A stretch of DNA of 64,000 nucleotides, taken from Cavia porcellus. Its lineage: Eukaryota; Chordata; Mammalia; Rodentia; Caviidae. Numbering within the stretch: position 1 is the stretch's first letter; each line of letters begins with the position of its first letter. Position numbers and translations under genes: made by a program. Positions 1-11,590 of the stretch are shown here, piece after piece. Where the stretch lies: assembly GCF_034190915.1 (NCBI RefSeq), contig NW_026947484.1, forward strand, positions 77,013,982-77,077,981, read 5' to 3'. The notes below the pieces were generated by a model. It made no database searches. It was not told the origin of the DNA and saw nothing but the letters and a program-made list of their open reading frames with translations.

Positions 1-430
1 TGCATAATTGTAAATACTTGTGGGACATAATGTGATATTTTGATATCTGCATCTATTGTATAGTGATCAAATCAGGGAAATTAGCATAGCTGTCATTTCC
101 AACATTTATCATTTATTTGTGATGAGAACATTTGAAAACTTCTCTTCTAGATGTTTTGAAATGTACAACAAATTATTCTTAGCTATAGTCATCCTGCTGC
201 ACAGTAGAACACTAGAATTTGCTTCCTCTATTTAACTGTAACCTTGCACCTGTTGGTTGTCCTCTCTCTACCCTCATCTCCCCTGTGTCACTCTTGGTCT
301 CTGGTAATATCATTCTACTCTCTACTATTGTAGCTTCCTTTTTATATCTCATACCTACTATTATCTTGGATGAGTGAGATAATATGATTTTTATCTTTCT
401 GTGCTTGTCTTTTTCATTAAACTTAATATC
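1..430 (-). mobile_element. Ancient L1 3' end (3' UTR and tail of ORF2), minus strand
   Basis: On the minus strand this reads like the 3' UTR of an old mammalian-wide L1, including the complement of 'gctatagtcatcctgctg' near 185 and of 'tgagtgagataatatgat' near 370, which corresponds to the end of ORF2. It is diverged and non-coding. Its left end lies outside the window. It abuts a plus-strand piece of ORF2 at about 430, which suggests one 5'-inverted insertion. Subfamily not assigned. Confidence 0.6.
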
Positions 431-1090
431 TTTGATGATATTACATTAAACTAAAAAGCTTCTGTATAGTAAACAAACAAAAAAATTAGCTGATCAGATA
501 TCCTAAAAGTGGGAGGGAATATTACCAATTCTATATACAACCATGGGTTGATAGTTTGAATATATAAGGAATAGCAAAAACAAAATAAAAAAAATGAAAA
601 CCAAACAAAAACCTTCAAACAAACAAACACACACACACACAAAAATGCCAGTAACCAGATTTTAAAAATGGGCAAAAGTTATGAATAGACAATTCTTAAA
701 AGTATACAGATGGTCTACTGGCCATTAAACATGCCGTGTATCATTAATCATCAGGCAAAAGCAAATCAAAACACAGTGTATTATTACCTTACCTCAATAA
801 GAATGGCTGTTATAAACACAAAGAATTATAAATGCTTCTAGGAACATGGAGAAAAAGGAATATTTATACTTTGTCGTGGAACATGTAAATTAGTATATCC
901 CTATGGAGGGAAGTATGGAGGTTCCTCAAAAAGGAAAAAAAGGTAGAAAGACCTTATGATTTCATAGTCTCACTCCTGGGTATATATCTAAAGGAAATGA
1001 AACCAGTAGTTGAAGATATATTTGTACTTAGATGTTTATTGCAGTGCTAATTATCATAACAAGATACAGAATCAAGTGTATATAACATCG
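431..1090 (+). mobile_element. Ancient L1 ORF2 C-terminal fragment, plus strand
   Basis: The plus strand matches the late part of an old L1 ORF2: 'aaactaaaaagcttctg' at the start, then the region encoding the cysteine-rich C-terminus, ending at 'gatacagaatcaagtgt'. Stops and frame breaks are frequent, so it is a pseudogene fragment. In L1 order its 3' end falls just upstream of where the opposite-strand segment at 1-430 begins, as expected for twin priming with 5' inversion. Confidence 0.6.
596..641. repeat. Simple repeat (AAAC)n/(CA)n
   Basis: A-rich AAAC-type units pass into an uninterrupted CA run of about ten bases inside the old L1 fragment. Confidence 0.7.
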
Positions 1091-1330
1091 TTCACAAAAA
1101 ATGAAATTCTATCATTTGGAAATCAGCGTATTTATTTTTTTGTTAAATTAGCTGTCTTATCCTTTCTTTCTTCTCTAGAAGAAATACTACCATAGTAGGT
1201 AATATTGGTTTACTTGATGATTTATTCATTACTTTTCTTTTTTCTCCTCCAACTGGTTAACTTAAAATGACTTGTCATTGAGTTTACCAATCTTTCTTTT
1301 AAGTCTGCTGTTAAATGGTGCATTGCAGTA
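1091..1330. other. AT-rich sequence, nothing recognised
   Basis: No gene or repeat family recognised. AT-rich spacer between two ancient L1 pieces. Confidence 0.4.
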
Positions 1331-2150
1331 TTTTTATTTCTTTCATTTAGTTCCAGAATGTATATAAAATTTTAACAATTTCTATATTTGTGTTGAACTT
1401 CTATTTTGTGTATAGTGTTTTCTTGGTTTAAAAATTGTATTCTTTTCTAGGTTGTGAAGTTTCTTTAGAAAGATTTTGAGTTCTTTGTTAGGCAGTTCTT
1501 TGGAGTTGTTTAGTAGGAGTCTATTATGCTGCTTGGTGAAATTATGTTTTGGTTTTTCATGTTCCTTGTGTTGATGCTCGGAATTGATAAGCAAGTACCT
1601 CTTCCAGACTTTATGGACTGGCCTCACTAAGAAAAGCTCTTCCTCTGAGCATGGCACAGTCTTTTGCTGTGGTATCAGGTCTTTCTAGTGGCATGCAGGT
1701 TGCCATCTTGGTGGCTCTGTGTGTGCCTTGGTGGTCCAGATAGATGGGGCCCACAAAGTAGAAAACTGAGGGGCTGTTAACAGTCAAGGCTGGAGGGGAT
1801 TCAAGGCAACTGAAGCGAGTATTTGTTTCCTCAGTGGTGAAAGCCATAGGGGTCTTCTGCAGAGCAGGCCACTACCATCTGCAATGGTGATCACTACTAG
1901 TCCTTGGCCATGAAAAATTTTGGGGTTCTGTGATGGCTGTGTGGGTTATTGAGGTTGCAAAAGTGCTGACATCTTTATGGAACAGGTTATTGGTGACTGT
2001 GATAGCACCTGTGATGTGTCTGACATGGATGGATCCTTCTCCATTTCCAGTCATTTTCAGCTGTCTTGGATATACTCGTCTCCCCACATATCTAGGTAGG
2101 GAGAACTTGTCTAAGTACCCCAAAGGCTAGGGAACCTGGCTGCTTACCCT
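1331..2150 (-). mobile_element. Ancient L1 5' UTR-like sequence, minus strand
   Basis: The first 300 bases resemble, in antisense, the 5' UTR of older mammalian L1 subfamilies (for example the 'tttttcatgttccttgtg' and 'acctcttccagactttatgga' blocks). The rest to about 2,150 is more diverged and assigned by continuity only. Short reading frames here are not convincing genes. Confidence 0.4.
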
Positions 2151-2687
2151 ACTCTTCTTTTCTCCTGTGAGCTCATCTCACAGGATGAGGAGATCCTTCT
2201 AGGTACTGAATTGTGCTGGTATGGGATAAGGAAAGATGCAGGCAAAAAGAAAATGTTGCTGAGATGCCACCACCAAGATGGCAGAATTAGAGATATGCGT
2301 CTTCACCCCACTTCTGCCCTGTGTATCAAATGTAGACAGTTTTCACCAAAGTATCCCAGAGAGGGCATAAAGGCCTACTGAAGAGTCCATATCAGTATAG
2401 TTGAAATACACACATATACCACTCGTCCTAATGAGCTCCCAGAGAATATTTCTACAGAAAGGATCACTGGCAAGATCAGCACACCTAGGAGCAAAGAAAA
2501 AAAAAAAAAAAAAAGCTGAGAACTATTGGCATCAGCCAATAGGAACCACTATAGTCTCCAGGGACCACCTGTGCAGAGGACACTGGCATCTCTTGTCACT
2601 GAGGTAACCAGCAGTGATTCCTGCTGGGGAACTGCACAGAGGGAGAAATCACTACACACTTCTCTCCTGCAAGATGTGGCCTCTGTT
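2151..2687. other. Diverged sequence, possible old L1 5' UTR start
   Basis: 'caccaagatggcagaattagag' near 2,270 (positions 2,269-2,290) resembles the start of an old plus-strand L1 5' UTR with its YY1-like AAGATGGC box. The remainder, including an A-run near 2,500, is unassigned. Confidence 0.25.
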
Positions 2688-2703
2688 GAGCTGTTAACTT
2701 TTT
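2688..2703. repeat. Target-site duplication of SINE (left copy)
   Basis: gagctgttaacttttt is repeated exactly at 2799-2814, flanking the SINE. Confidence 0.85.
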
Positions 2704-2798
2704 TGTTTTTTTTCCTTTTTATCGGTACCGGGGATCGAACTCACGACTGCCTGCTTGCAAGGCAGGCGTTTATGCCGCTGTGCTAAATCCCCAGCCCC
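2704..2798 (-). mobile_element. tRNA-derived ID-like SINE, minus strand
   Basis: On the minus strand the body starts GGGGCTGGGGATTTAGC, has a pol III A-box-like block and a B box (GTTCGATCC), then runs through GGTACCGATAAAAAGG into an A-rich tail. The body resembles a tRNA-Ala-derived ID element. Exact 16-bp target-site duplications (2688-2703, 2799-2814) show L1-type insertion. Near-identical copies lie near 13.8 kb and 40.0 kb, so the family is comparatively young. Confidence 0.88.
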
Positions 2799-2814
2799 GA
2801 GCTGTTAACTTTTT
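2799..2814. repeat. Target-site duplication of SINE (right copy)
   Basis: Exact copy of 2688-2703. Confidence 0.85.
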
Positions 2815-3151
2815 GGCCTGACTTGTGCTCTCACCTCTGAGCTCTGAGGGTACCTGTGCTCCAGACCTGAGTTCTGTGGCTTATTTGGGGCTACCCATAT
2901 CTCACACAGTGGCATTTTCACTGTAGCAAGCTAATTTACATGCTTCATCCTGGAGCCAAACTCTCACTGCATCTGGCTACAGCAGTGGTGACAAGCCAGT
3001 GGCACATGTGTTATTTGTTTTTCTTTTAGGACCAAAGATGTTAATGCATGAAGTTCTTTTTTTTCTAAACTGTGATAGAACTGTGGGGGCAGCGGGCAGC
3101 TGAAAAGATAAAGAAGTATGAATATAAATGACCTTTATTGTAAGAGAGACC

Positions 3152-3205
3152 CCCGACTCCCTGGGGTGCGGACTCCCTAGGGTGCAGACTCCCTGCGGTG
3201 CGGCA
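3152..3205. repeat. Short minisatellite, about 16-bp unit, three copies
   Basis: 'gactccctggggtgcg' recurs with one or two changes three times in direct order. A second local duplication (core 'aaattcctaggggtgggg') occurs twice between about 3,335 and 3,395. Confidence 0.75.
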
Positions 3206-3470
3206 TCTCCCCAGTCAGCAATCTCTCCATGGAACACGTGGAGTGGGGGCATACATGTAGCTTAGGTTGGGGATAGTGACTGAGGGGCATTAGGGATGCA
3301 CAGGTAGCCCATTGGCACTTGTTTGGTGCCAGGGGCAAATTCCTAGGGGTGGGGAAGATAGGGCCACAGGTAAATTCCTAGGGGTGGGGGAGATGAAGCT
3401 CCTTGGTTTCACCTGAGGCTTTACCTGCTACAGTGTCCTGTCTGGACCACAACTCTTTCAAACAGAAACC

Positions 3471-3555
3471 TCATTGTTCAGATTTAATTGCAGTGTTGGT
3501 ACTTTGATAAATAAGTGGATTTTGGGTTGCATTTTGGGCACTAGTTACTGGGCTA
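3471..3555 (-). repeat. Unidentified interspersed repeat, copy 1
   Basis: On the minus strand this reads 'caacccaaaatccacttatt' then 'tatcaaagtaccaacactgc' and 'aattaaatctgaacaatgag'. The same order of blocks occurs on the plus strand at about 24,138-24,270. I do not recognise the family. Confidence 0.5.
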
Positions 3556-5529
3556 CCCTATGGGCATAGCTTAGTCATCATAGACAGATAGGCCCTGACC
3601 CTGGAACTGCTTTGATTCTGGCTCTAGGGCTGTGCTGCACATACCTGTATCACTAACACCATGCGCACTGTCATAGCAAGCTATTTCATACTTCAGGTTC
3701 TGGGGCAAGACCTTGCTTGTGGGTCTGTGCCGCAGGTACTGGCTACTAGCTCAGTTGCCACAGGGAACCAGGTCCTGTATCAACCTTAGAGCCATGCAAA
3801 CACTGTGCACACCTATGCTCCTGATTTGGTCTCCCCAGCTACTTCTCCAGTGCCTGTGCTTTGCATTCTGTTAACAATGTGGCTGTTGCAATGCATACAT
3901 CCTGGACACCTGCTCAAATTGCATACAGACCTAGGCCCCACCCTGATACTAGAACCTCTTTAACTCTCTATGTACTTGTCTTCCCATTCTCTGCCCCCAT
4001 TATTTGCTTCACAAATATCCATGCCCCTTGTTAATTTACTAACACAGTATAGGGATGCATATGGTGCATTTACTGCCCTGGTCCTCAGAACTGTAGTCCT
4101 TCCACAGATGTTCAAGGCCATGCCACAAGTGACATTTATCACTCTTGCCACTGTTGAAGGCAACCGAGTTAGTCAGAAATATTATAGGCAGTGAGACAGG
4201 ACTAGGTCCTCAAAGAACCAGTGCAGAAGCCTGGATAGTTTGCAACTGTGGGGGAGACAGATACCTCCTGCTGTGGGCCAGGCCTCAAGACAAAGGATCA
4301 AACAAAAGTATCTACATCCTAAGGACTGATATTCTAATTAGTTCCCTATCATCCTGGAGTGACCATCCCATCCTTCTAAGGGAAAACTCACAGCTCCAAA
4401 AACTTCCTACGTGACTTGCTTTCCCATTTGTCCCTAATGTAATCAATTTTACCTAAATTATTGATCTTATTGGCTAACTATAGTTATGTCCCACCATATG
4501 TCCACCTGCTTTGTGAGCTCCCAGTCTTCCCCCACCTTGAACCCATGGTTTTACTCTGTAGAAGTCCCTGGAAAAGACAGAGTGTTGGGCAACCCACTGG
4601 GCATCCCTTCTATCTCTTTTCAGACAGAAGCTTTCTTTCTCTCAGTAAATATATTCTACTCTTCACCTCTGTTGTTCCTAAAATTCATTCTTTGGTTTTA
4701 GAGAACACGTACTTGCGGACATAATAGGTTGGGCGTTTAATTCCCCTATATCACCGCTACTACTGTAAATGAATCTATAAGTCAGCCTTAGTGACCAGTA
4801 AAATCTTTCCCTAGCCACAATTTATCTAGTGGGAAAAAAGTGAGAAGGATTGTGGGAGACAATTTGAATGCAGAACAATTGCTTGAGTGCAGAACAATTG
4901 CTGCAACTTTGATTACATGGCGACTTATTTCCTTGTACTGATATGTACAGAACTGACTATGGTATTTTCTTCTCTTTTCAATTGGTTCTAAGCATTGTAA
5001 ATACGGCTAGCTGAGCTACTGGTATGTAGCTCTAAAGCCATCAGACAGTCTCCTGTACCCTTGCATAGTGTTCTCCCTAAAATATATAAACACAGCGGGA
5101 TGGTAGAGTTAGTCAGCTCCAGGAATGTCAACTGGGTATGAGCCTCAAGCTAAAGAGGCTATGACTTCCCAGGGCACAAAAATTTACATATCAGAAACTA
5201 AAGTAAAGGCATCCTAAAACAATTCAGTTGCTACCTTAATGGAGTTATGCAAATTGATCCTTCTATATATCCTTATCTTTGCATTTTGCAGAGATGCTTT
5301 TCTCACTATCTGACTAGTCAGCTCAAGTTACTCACATAATTCCTGCCATCCTCACTGTCACTCATCCTGGAACCACCCACTTCTTCACAAGATAATAAAT
5401 TCTGGGAGAGGCCTAGGTTCAGGGCCTTTGTCCGAACATCCTTACTGGGACCTGGCTCAGGACCTCTTGGCTGCCCTTAACTTGGAATATGTCTTGGTGT
5501 CACATGATTTTTAATCTTTCTTTTTATTA

Positions 5530-5880
5530 TGGCTTGTATCTATGTGTCTCCCCAAAGCCTCATGCAGTCTTAGGTGGGGCTTTTTAGAGGTAGTTGGATC
5601 TAGGGCATGTGGTATTAGGATTAAGGGTGCCCCACCTTATATGTGAGTGTCACTAATTAATAGACTTACAGTTTGGATACAATGTAAAGGTACAGAAAGA
5701 ATCTTCTGATAGTGCTTGATGCTTCATGGTTTGACAGGGATTGTTTCTCCTCTGCAATAGTATGCCGTTTTGGAGTCAGCCAACAATGGACAGAAACCTT
5801 TGAAAACTGTGATCTCAATAAATCTTTTCTCCCTTAACTTTGAATGTCAGATATTTTGTCTCAGCAGGGAGAAAAGTAAT
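5530..5880 (+). repeat. 5' LTR of the MaLR-type element
   Basis: Begins at 'tggcttgtatc' and ends near 'gggagaaaagtaat'. An 'aataaa' polyadenylation-type signal occurs near 5,818. Collinear with the 3' LTR but clearly diverged from it, so the insertion is old. Confidence 0.6.
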
Positions 5881-6878
5881 GGAGACAATTTTTGTGTCCT
5901 AGAGAAGTGGGGTCATTGTTGTAACTGTACCTGGTCATATGACTCAGGAGCCTTTGTTCTTGTTGGAAGAGTTTTGAAAAGTTTGGAGATGCTGGCTAAA
6001 CAAGCATTTCTGATATTCTCTAAAATGTACTTGATGGGAGTTTCTAGTCAGGGCTTAGAAGACCAGAATGCTGATAGAAAATGTGCTGGTAAAAAGCAGG
6101 TTCAGGAGGTTTCTGTTGGGAAGAAGACTTGATTGGATGTTGGGCTACCGACCATGTGTGTTATGCTTTGGCAGAAAGTTCTGCATTTGGCTTGTGTGCA
6201 GACACTTGTCTGAGACTGAGATTAAGGGCAGCAGAGTATTTAATTTGACAGAAGAAATTTCAAGGCAGTCTAATGTTGAGACAGTACCTTGGTTACTGTT
6301 GAAGACTTTTTGTCAACCATGTAAAACATTATGAGTTTTGCCAGAAAGGAAGCTTCAGTAAAGGTATGGCCTATGAAGATAAAGCAGAGGAAAACTTGGT
6401 TCCAGAAAAGGAATGGTCCAATAGAAAAGACAGTATGAAGATTTTACAAACTGTGGCAGGATTAGAAGATTTGCAGCCTAAACATTGCAAAAGTGAAAGA
6501 CTTTGCTTCTGGAAGAGAACTCCAGAGTGCTGTGTTCCAGAATAGCAGAGGCCTAGGGAATTTTGTTCCTCAGCAATGGGTTCATAATGCTCAGCAATCC
6601 AGGCACTCCACCCTTACAACCAAGAGGGAAGCAAGCCTGGTGATTACTCCAGATAACAGGAGACCTTGGGATTATCCATGTGGTGCTAGTTTTAGATGCA
6701 TGCAGAATGCAAGAGTGTGGGATCAAGAGTTTGCTTTAAATCTCAGAGGAGTCTTTGGACTTGGATTTTTCTGTAATGCTGAAACTGTTAGGTATTTGGT
6801 AGCTCTCAGAGCTGGACTAAATGGCTTTTGCACAAAAGGATGCACATGAGTCTTTTGGGGTCTCGGAGCAGAATATTA

Positions 6879-7295
6879 TGGCTTGTATCTAGATGTCCCC
6901 CGAAGTGTTATGTGGTCATAGGTTGGGCTTTTCAGAGGTGGCTAGATCTGGGGCATCTAATTCTGGGATTAAGTGTGTGATGTTGGGATTATGGGTGCCC
7001 TACCCTATGTGTAGGTGGCATTAATCAATAGATTACAGCCTGGATAGAATATAAAAGCACTTTAAAAGCTACTGCTATTGCTTGATACTTCCTACTGTGC
7101 CATGGACTCTTTCTCCTCTGACATGCTCCTCTGCCATGGCACTGTGCCTTGGAATTAGCTAATGATGGATTCAATCCTCTATAAACTGTGAGACAAATAA
7201 AAATTTCCTCTCTTAGCTTTAGTTGTCCATTCACTTTGGATATTCCTTAATTTTGGATGTCCCTTAACACTGAGAATGAGCAATGAGAAAAGTAA
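6879..7295 (+). repeat. 3' LTR of the MaLR-type element
   Basis: Collinear with 5,530-5,880 and preceded by a G-rich stretch ('tcttttggggtctcgg') in the position expected for the polypurine tract. About 60 bp longer than the 5' LTR, mainly from extra sequence near 7,225-7,275. Confidence 0.6.
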
Positions 7296-7814
7296 GACTC
7301 ATTTTGTGTTTTTAGTTTTTATACTTATAGGTAGATATTTGTAGTATATTCATTGTGGGAAATTGGTACATGTACATAATATATCCTAAGTTTTAAGGTC
7401 TCTTTCCCTTTTCCCTGTCTCCATCTCTTGGTTTCTTTTCCGTTTACAGTAGACCTTTCCCTCTATTTTCTATTACCTATTTTTATTTTGCTATTTTTTA
7501 ATTTATGGAAAAATCATAAAACAAAATTTCATAACAAAACAGAATAACACTAGTCAATACATTATGTGTTGTTAACATTAAAATAGTTGCTCGAGGTATA
7601 TGATATAGGTATAAAAATCTCCAGTTTATATTCCACAAACCTTCATTTTAATGAATTGACACTAATAGTACAACTGACTGGAAATCTTTCCCTTTTCCTT
7701 ACTGTCCTTTCCTCTTTTACCATCCCAGTTTCTTTTTCTTTTGAACAGTTTCTTCCCATTTCACAACATCTGTTGTATATTCTAGATCTCATTTAATCTT
7801 TCAGTTTCTCATAT

Positions 7815-10800
7815 CAGGGAGACAATATGATGTTTAGACATGTGAGTCTGATTTATTTCACTTATGAGTATTGTCTCTAGTTACAACCATTTACCTACCA
7901 AAGTCTCAATTTTATCAGTATTTATGGCCAAGTAGTACTCCATTTTATAAAATACCACATCTTTTTTTTTTATTTATTCCTTGGCTGATGGCATCTGGGT
8001 TGTTTCCAAGATTTGGTTAATACATATTGTGCTGCCATAAACATGGGTGCACATATATCACTGTGGTATGATGTTTTCAATTCTTCTGGTAGTATGCCCA
8101 GAAGTAGAATAGCTGGGTCAAATGGGACTTCCAATCCCAGATTTTTGAGGAACCTCCAGATTGATTTTTCACAGTGGTTGTACCAGTCTACCCTCCTACC
8201 AACACTAAAGAAGAGTTCCTTCTTCCCCACAGCATCTCCAACATTTGTTATTGGTGGTTTTGTTGATCCTGGCCAGTCTTTCTGGTGAGATGAAATCTCA
8301 AGGTTGTTTTAATTTGCATTTCTTTAATAACCAATGGCCTGAAACATTTTTGTATATTTATTTGCTATTTGTAGTTCTTCATCTGAAAAGTGTATATTCA
8401 TCTGACATGCTCATTTTTGGATTGGGTCTTTGAATTTGAGGGGTCTGATTATTTTCAATTCTTTATATGTTCTATAAAAAGTCCATTGTCTGAAGGAAAA
8501 TGAGATAAATTCTTTTTCCAACTTTGTGGGTTGTGTTTTTATTGTGATGGTGATTTCTTTTGCTGTTCATAAGCTTTTTAATGAGACCTCAATTGTTGAT
8601 TCTTTGAAGTATATTCTGTGAAGTTTGGGTTTTACTCATGAGCTCTACATATACCTATGTCAAGATTTCTACTTACTTTCTCTTCTAGTAAATTTAGTGT
8701 TTCTGTTTTAATACTTGAATCCTTGATCCATTTTAACTTCAGCTCAGTGCTGGCGATAGACATTGGTTTAGTTTTAATCATTGGCATGTGGAAAGCCAGT
8801 TTTTCCAGCACCATTTATTAAAGCAGCGATCTTTCTTCCAGTGTTTGGCCCCTTTGTCAAAGATAAGGGTTGCTGAATGTTTGCAGTTGTGTTTGCAATT
8901 TGTAATCTGTTCCACTGGCCCTCAGGTCTGTTTTTTTCCAGTTTCATGTTGACTTTACAGTAACTTTGTGGTATAATTTTAAGTCAGGGATTGTGATGCT
9001 TCCTGCCTTGCCTTGTTGCCCAGTATTGCCTTTGCTCTTCTAGGTCTTTTCTGGTTACAAAGAATTTCAAGAATGTTTTCTGTAGTTCTGGGGGTATGCC
9101 AATGGTACTTTGATTAGAATTGCATTAAACATGTATAAAAATTTTGAGAGTATAGCCATTTTAACAATGTTGGTTCTTCCTATCTATGAGCAAGGATTAT
9201 CTTTCCATTGTTTGATACCCTTTTAATCTCCTTTTTCATAGTGCTATAATTTTCAACATATAGATCTTTTAGTTCTTTTGTTAGATTGATTCCTAAGTAT
9301 TTCATTTTTGGGTACTATTATAAAGGGTATGGTTTCCTTAATTTTTCTTGTTGTTTGTGTACAGACAATTCTATTAATTTTTGAATGTTGACTTTGTCTC
9401 TAGCTACATTCCTGAATTTGGTTATTAATATAAAAGTCTTTTGGTGGAGTTTTTGGGATCTTTTATGTAGAGTATCATGTCACCCGCAAGTAATAATAAT
9501 TTAACTTCTTCCTTTCCAATCCTTATTCTTTTTATTTTTGTATCTTGTCTAATTGCTCTGGCTAAAGTTTCCAGAACTGTATTGAATAGGAGAAGTAATA
9601 GTAGACATCTTTGTTCTTGATTTTAGAGTGAAAGCTTTAAGTTTTTTTCATTTATTATGACATTGGTCATTGGTTTGTCACAGATGGCTTTTTATCAGAT
9701 TGAGATAGACTACTCCAATTTTCTATATTTTTATAATGAATAAATATTGAACTTCATCAAAAGCTTTTACTGCATCTATTGATATGATCATGTGATTTTT
9801 GTCTTTGACTCTGTTGATATAGCATATTACATTTATTGATTTGCATGTGTCAAGCAATCCTTGTGTTGCTGGGTTGAATCCCACTTGGTCATGTTGTATA
9901 TTCTTCTTGATGATTTGCTGATTTCTTTTTTCTAGTATTTTTTGAGGATTTTTGCATTTATGTTGATTAGGGAGATTGGCCTGTAGTTCTCTTTTGGTTG
10001 GGTCTTTTCTGGTTTTGGTATCAGGATAATACTTGATTCTAGGAATGAATTAGAGAATATTGCTCCCCTATCAATTTTATTAAATAGTTTGAGGAGTATT
10101 GGTAGGAAATATTTTCTAAATTCTTATAGAATTGAGCAGTGAATCCATCAGTACCTAGGCTTTTGTTTTTTGGTACATTTTTAATAACATTTTCAGTTTC
10201 ATTGACTGATATTGGGTTATTCACAGTTTTTATATCTTCTTGATTCAGTTTTGATAATTTGTGCATATCAAAGGAATCTGTCCATTTAGTCTATGTTTTT
10301 CATCCTATGAGAGTAATGATTTTCAAAGTAAGTATTGATCATTTTTTGTATATCCATAGGATCTGTAGTGATTTCACCCTATTCATTTCTCATTACTTGC
10401 ATCTGAGTCTTTCTTTTTTTGATAAGGTTGGCTAAGGTTTTATCAATTTTATTCTTTCAAGAAATCAACTCTTTAAATCTTTGATTCTTTGCACTGTTTC
10501 CTTAGTCCCAATTGTATTAATTTTTGCTCTGATCTTCATAATTTTCTGCCTTGTATGTGTTTTGGGCTTGACTTGGTATTCTTTTCCTAGAACCTTCAGA
10601 TGGAATGTTAGGTTGTTTATTTGTGTTTGTTATCTTTTCCTGATACGAGAATTCACTACAATAAATTTCCCTCCTTCATTATATCCCATAGGTTCTGGTA
10701 TATTGTATCTGCATTTTTGTTTAATTGTAGATATTGTTTAATTTCTTCTTTGATTTCATCTGTGACCTATTGGTCATTTAGCAGATTGTTATTTAATTTC

Positions 10801-11560
10801 TCTATGTGTAGAAGTTTTTGTTGTTCCTTTTGCCATCAATTTCATTGTACTGTGATCAGAAGATATGCATCGGTTAATTTCATTTTCTCTGCATTTACTT
10901 AAGCATGTTCTGTTGGCTAGTATATGTTCTGTTTTAGAAAATGTCCCATATGCAGCTGAGAAGAATCTGTATTCTGATGTTGGATGGAACACTCTGTAAA
11001 CATCTACTAAGTCCATTTGTTCTTAGATTTGGTTCAATACCAGTATGTCAGTGCTTGTTTTTTGTCTAGTTGATCTATTTGTGATAGTAGGGTATTAAGG
11101 ATCCTCATTACAATTGTGTTATTGATCTTTTGATTTTTCATATCTATTAATACTTATCTATTAATATCTATTAATCATATCTATTAATTGAGTTGGGTGC
11201 TTGTGTATTTGGGACATACATATTCATTATTGTTATCTCCTTCTTTCAAAGTGTCCTGCTAATAAGTATGTAGTAACCTTCTTTCTCTCTCTTGATCATT
11301 CTTGGTTTGAAGTTCACAGTGTCTGCAAACAGAATATCTACTTCTTTTTTCTGGGTTCCTGATGTATGGAATATTGTTTTTCATCCTTTGACTTTTAGTC
11401 TATGAATTTGTTTTTGAGTTAGATGAGTTTCTTGTATACAACATTTTGTTGTATCTTGATCCATTTTGCCAGTCTGTTTCTTTTGTTTGGAGAATTGAGG
11501 CCATTGACATTGATGGTTATAACTGCTACATATTGACTTATCATTGTCATGTTGTTTTTC
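7815..11560 (-). pseudogene. L1a ORF2 pseudogene (endonuclease/reverse transcriptase)
   Basis: Collinear with the intact ORF2 at 46,188-50,024 over its length on the minus strand: C-terminal cysteine-rich region near 8,000-8,300, reverse transcriptase region near 9,400-10,000, and the endonuclease near 10,800-11,550. The longest open pieces are only about 75-95 codons, for example 10,039-10,266. Ends are estimated from homology because start and stop are degraded. Non-functional. Confidence 0.75.
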
Positions 11561-11590
11561 TTCTATCAGTTTCCTATTTTTCCCCTTTGT

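Larger units (their letters stand above)
2815..5527. other. Diverged non-coding region, no gene recognised
   Basis: GC-moderate, low-coding sequence with several short reading frames but none with a recognisable domain. Parts (about 3,600-3,950) look like old L1 5' UTR sequence, but I cannot support that firmly. Contains a short minisatellite near 3,150, a short duplication near 3,340 and a repeat-like block near 3,480, listed separately. Confidence 0.4.
5530..7295 (+). mobile_element. Full-length ERVL-MaLR-type element (LTR-interior-LTR)
   Basis: Two direct copies of a 0.35-0.42 kb LTR bracket about 1.0 kb of non-coding interior. Both LTRs share 'ttatggcttgtatcta', 'ggatta..gggtgccc', a mid block 'aatagact/aatagatt' and an end with 'gagaaaagtaa'. 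The short interior without gag or pol homology is typical of MaLR elements, which depend on ERVL proteins. Three reading frames of about 90-120 codons in the interior lack recognisable domains and I treat them as chance. Exact family not assigned, and I did not find a clear target-site duplication. Confidence 0.65.

Noticed and set aside
2704..2798. A tRNA gene on the minus strand
   Set aside because: It has A- and B-box-like sequence but also an A-rich tail and duplications; it is a SINE.
5770..6849. Three frames of 88-120 codons that could be a small gene
   Set aside because: They lie in or across the 5' LTR and interior of the MaLR-type element, and show no gag, pol or cellular domain.
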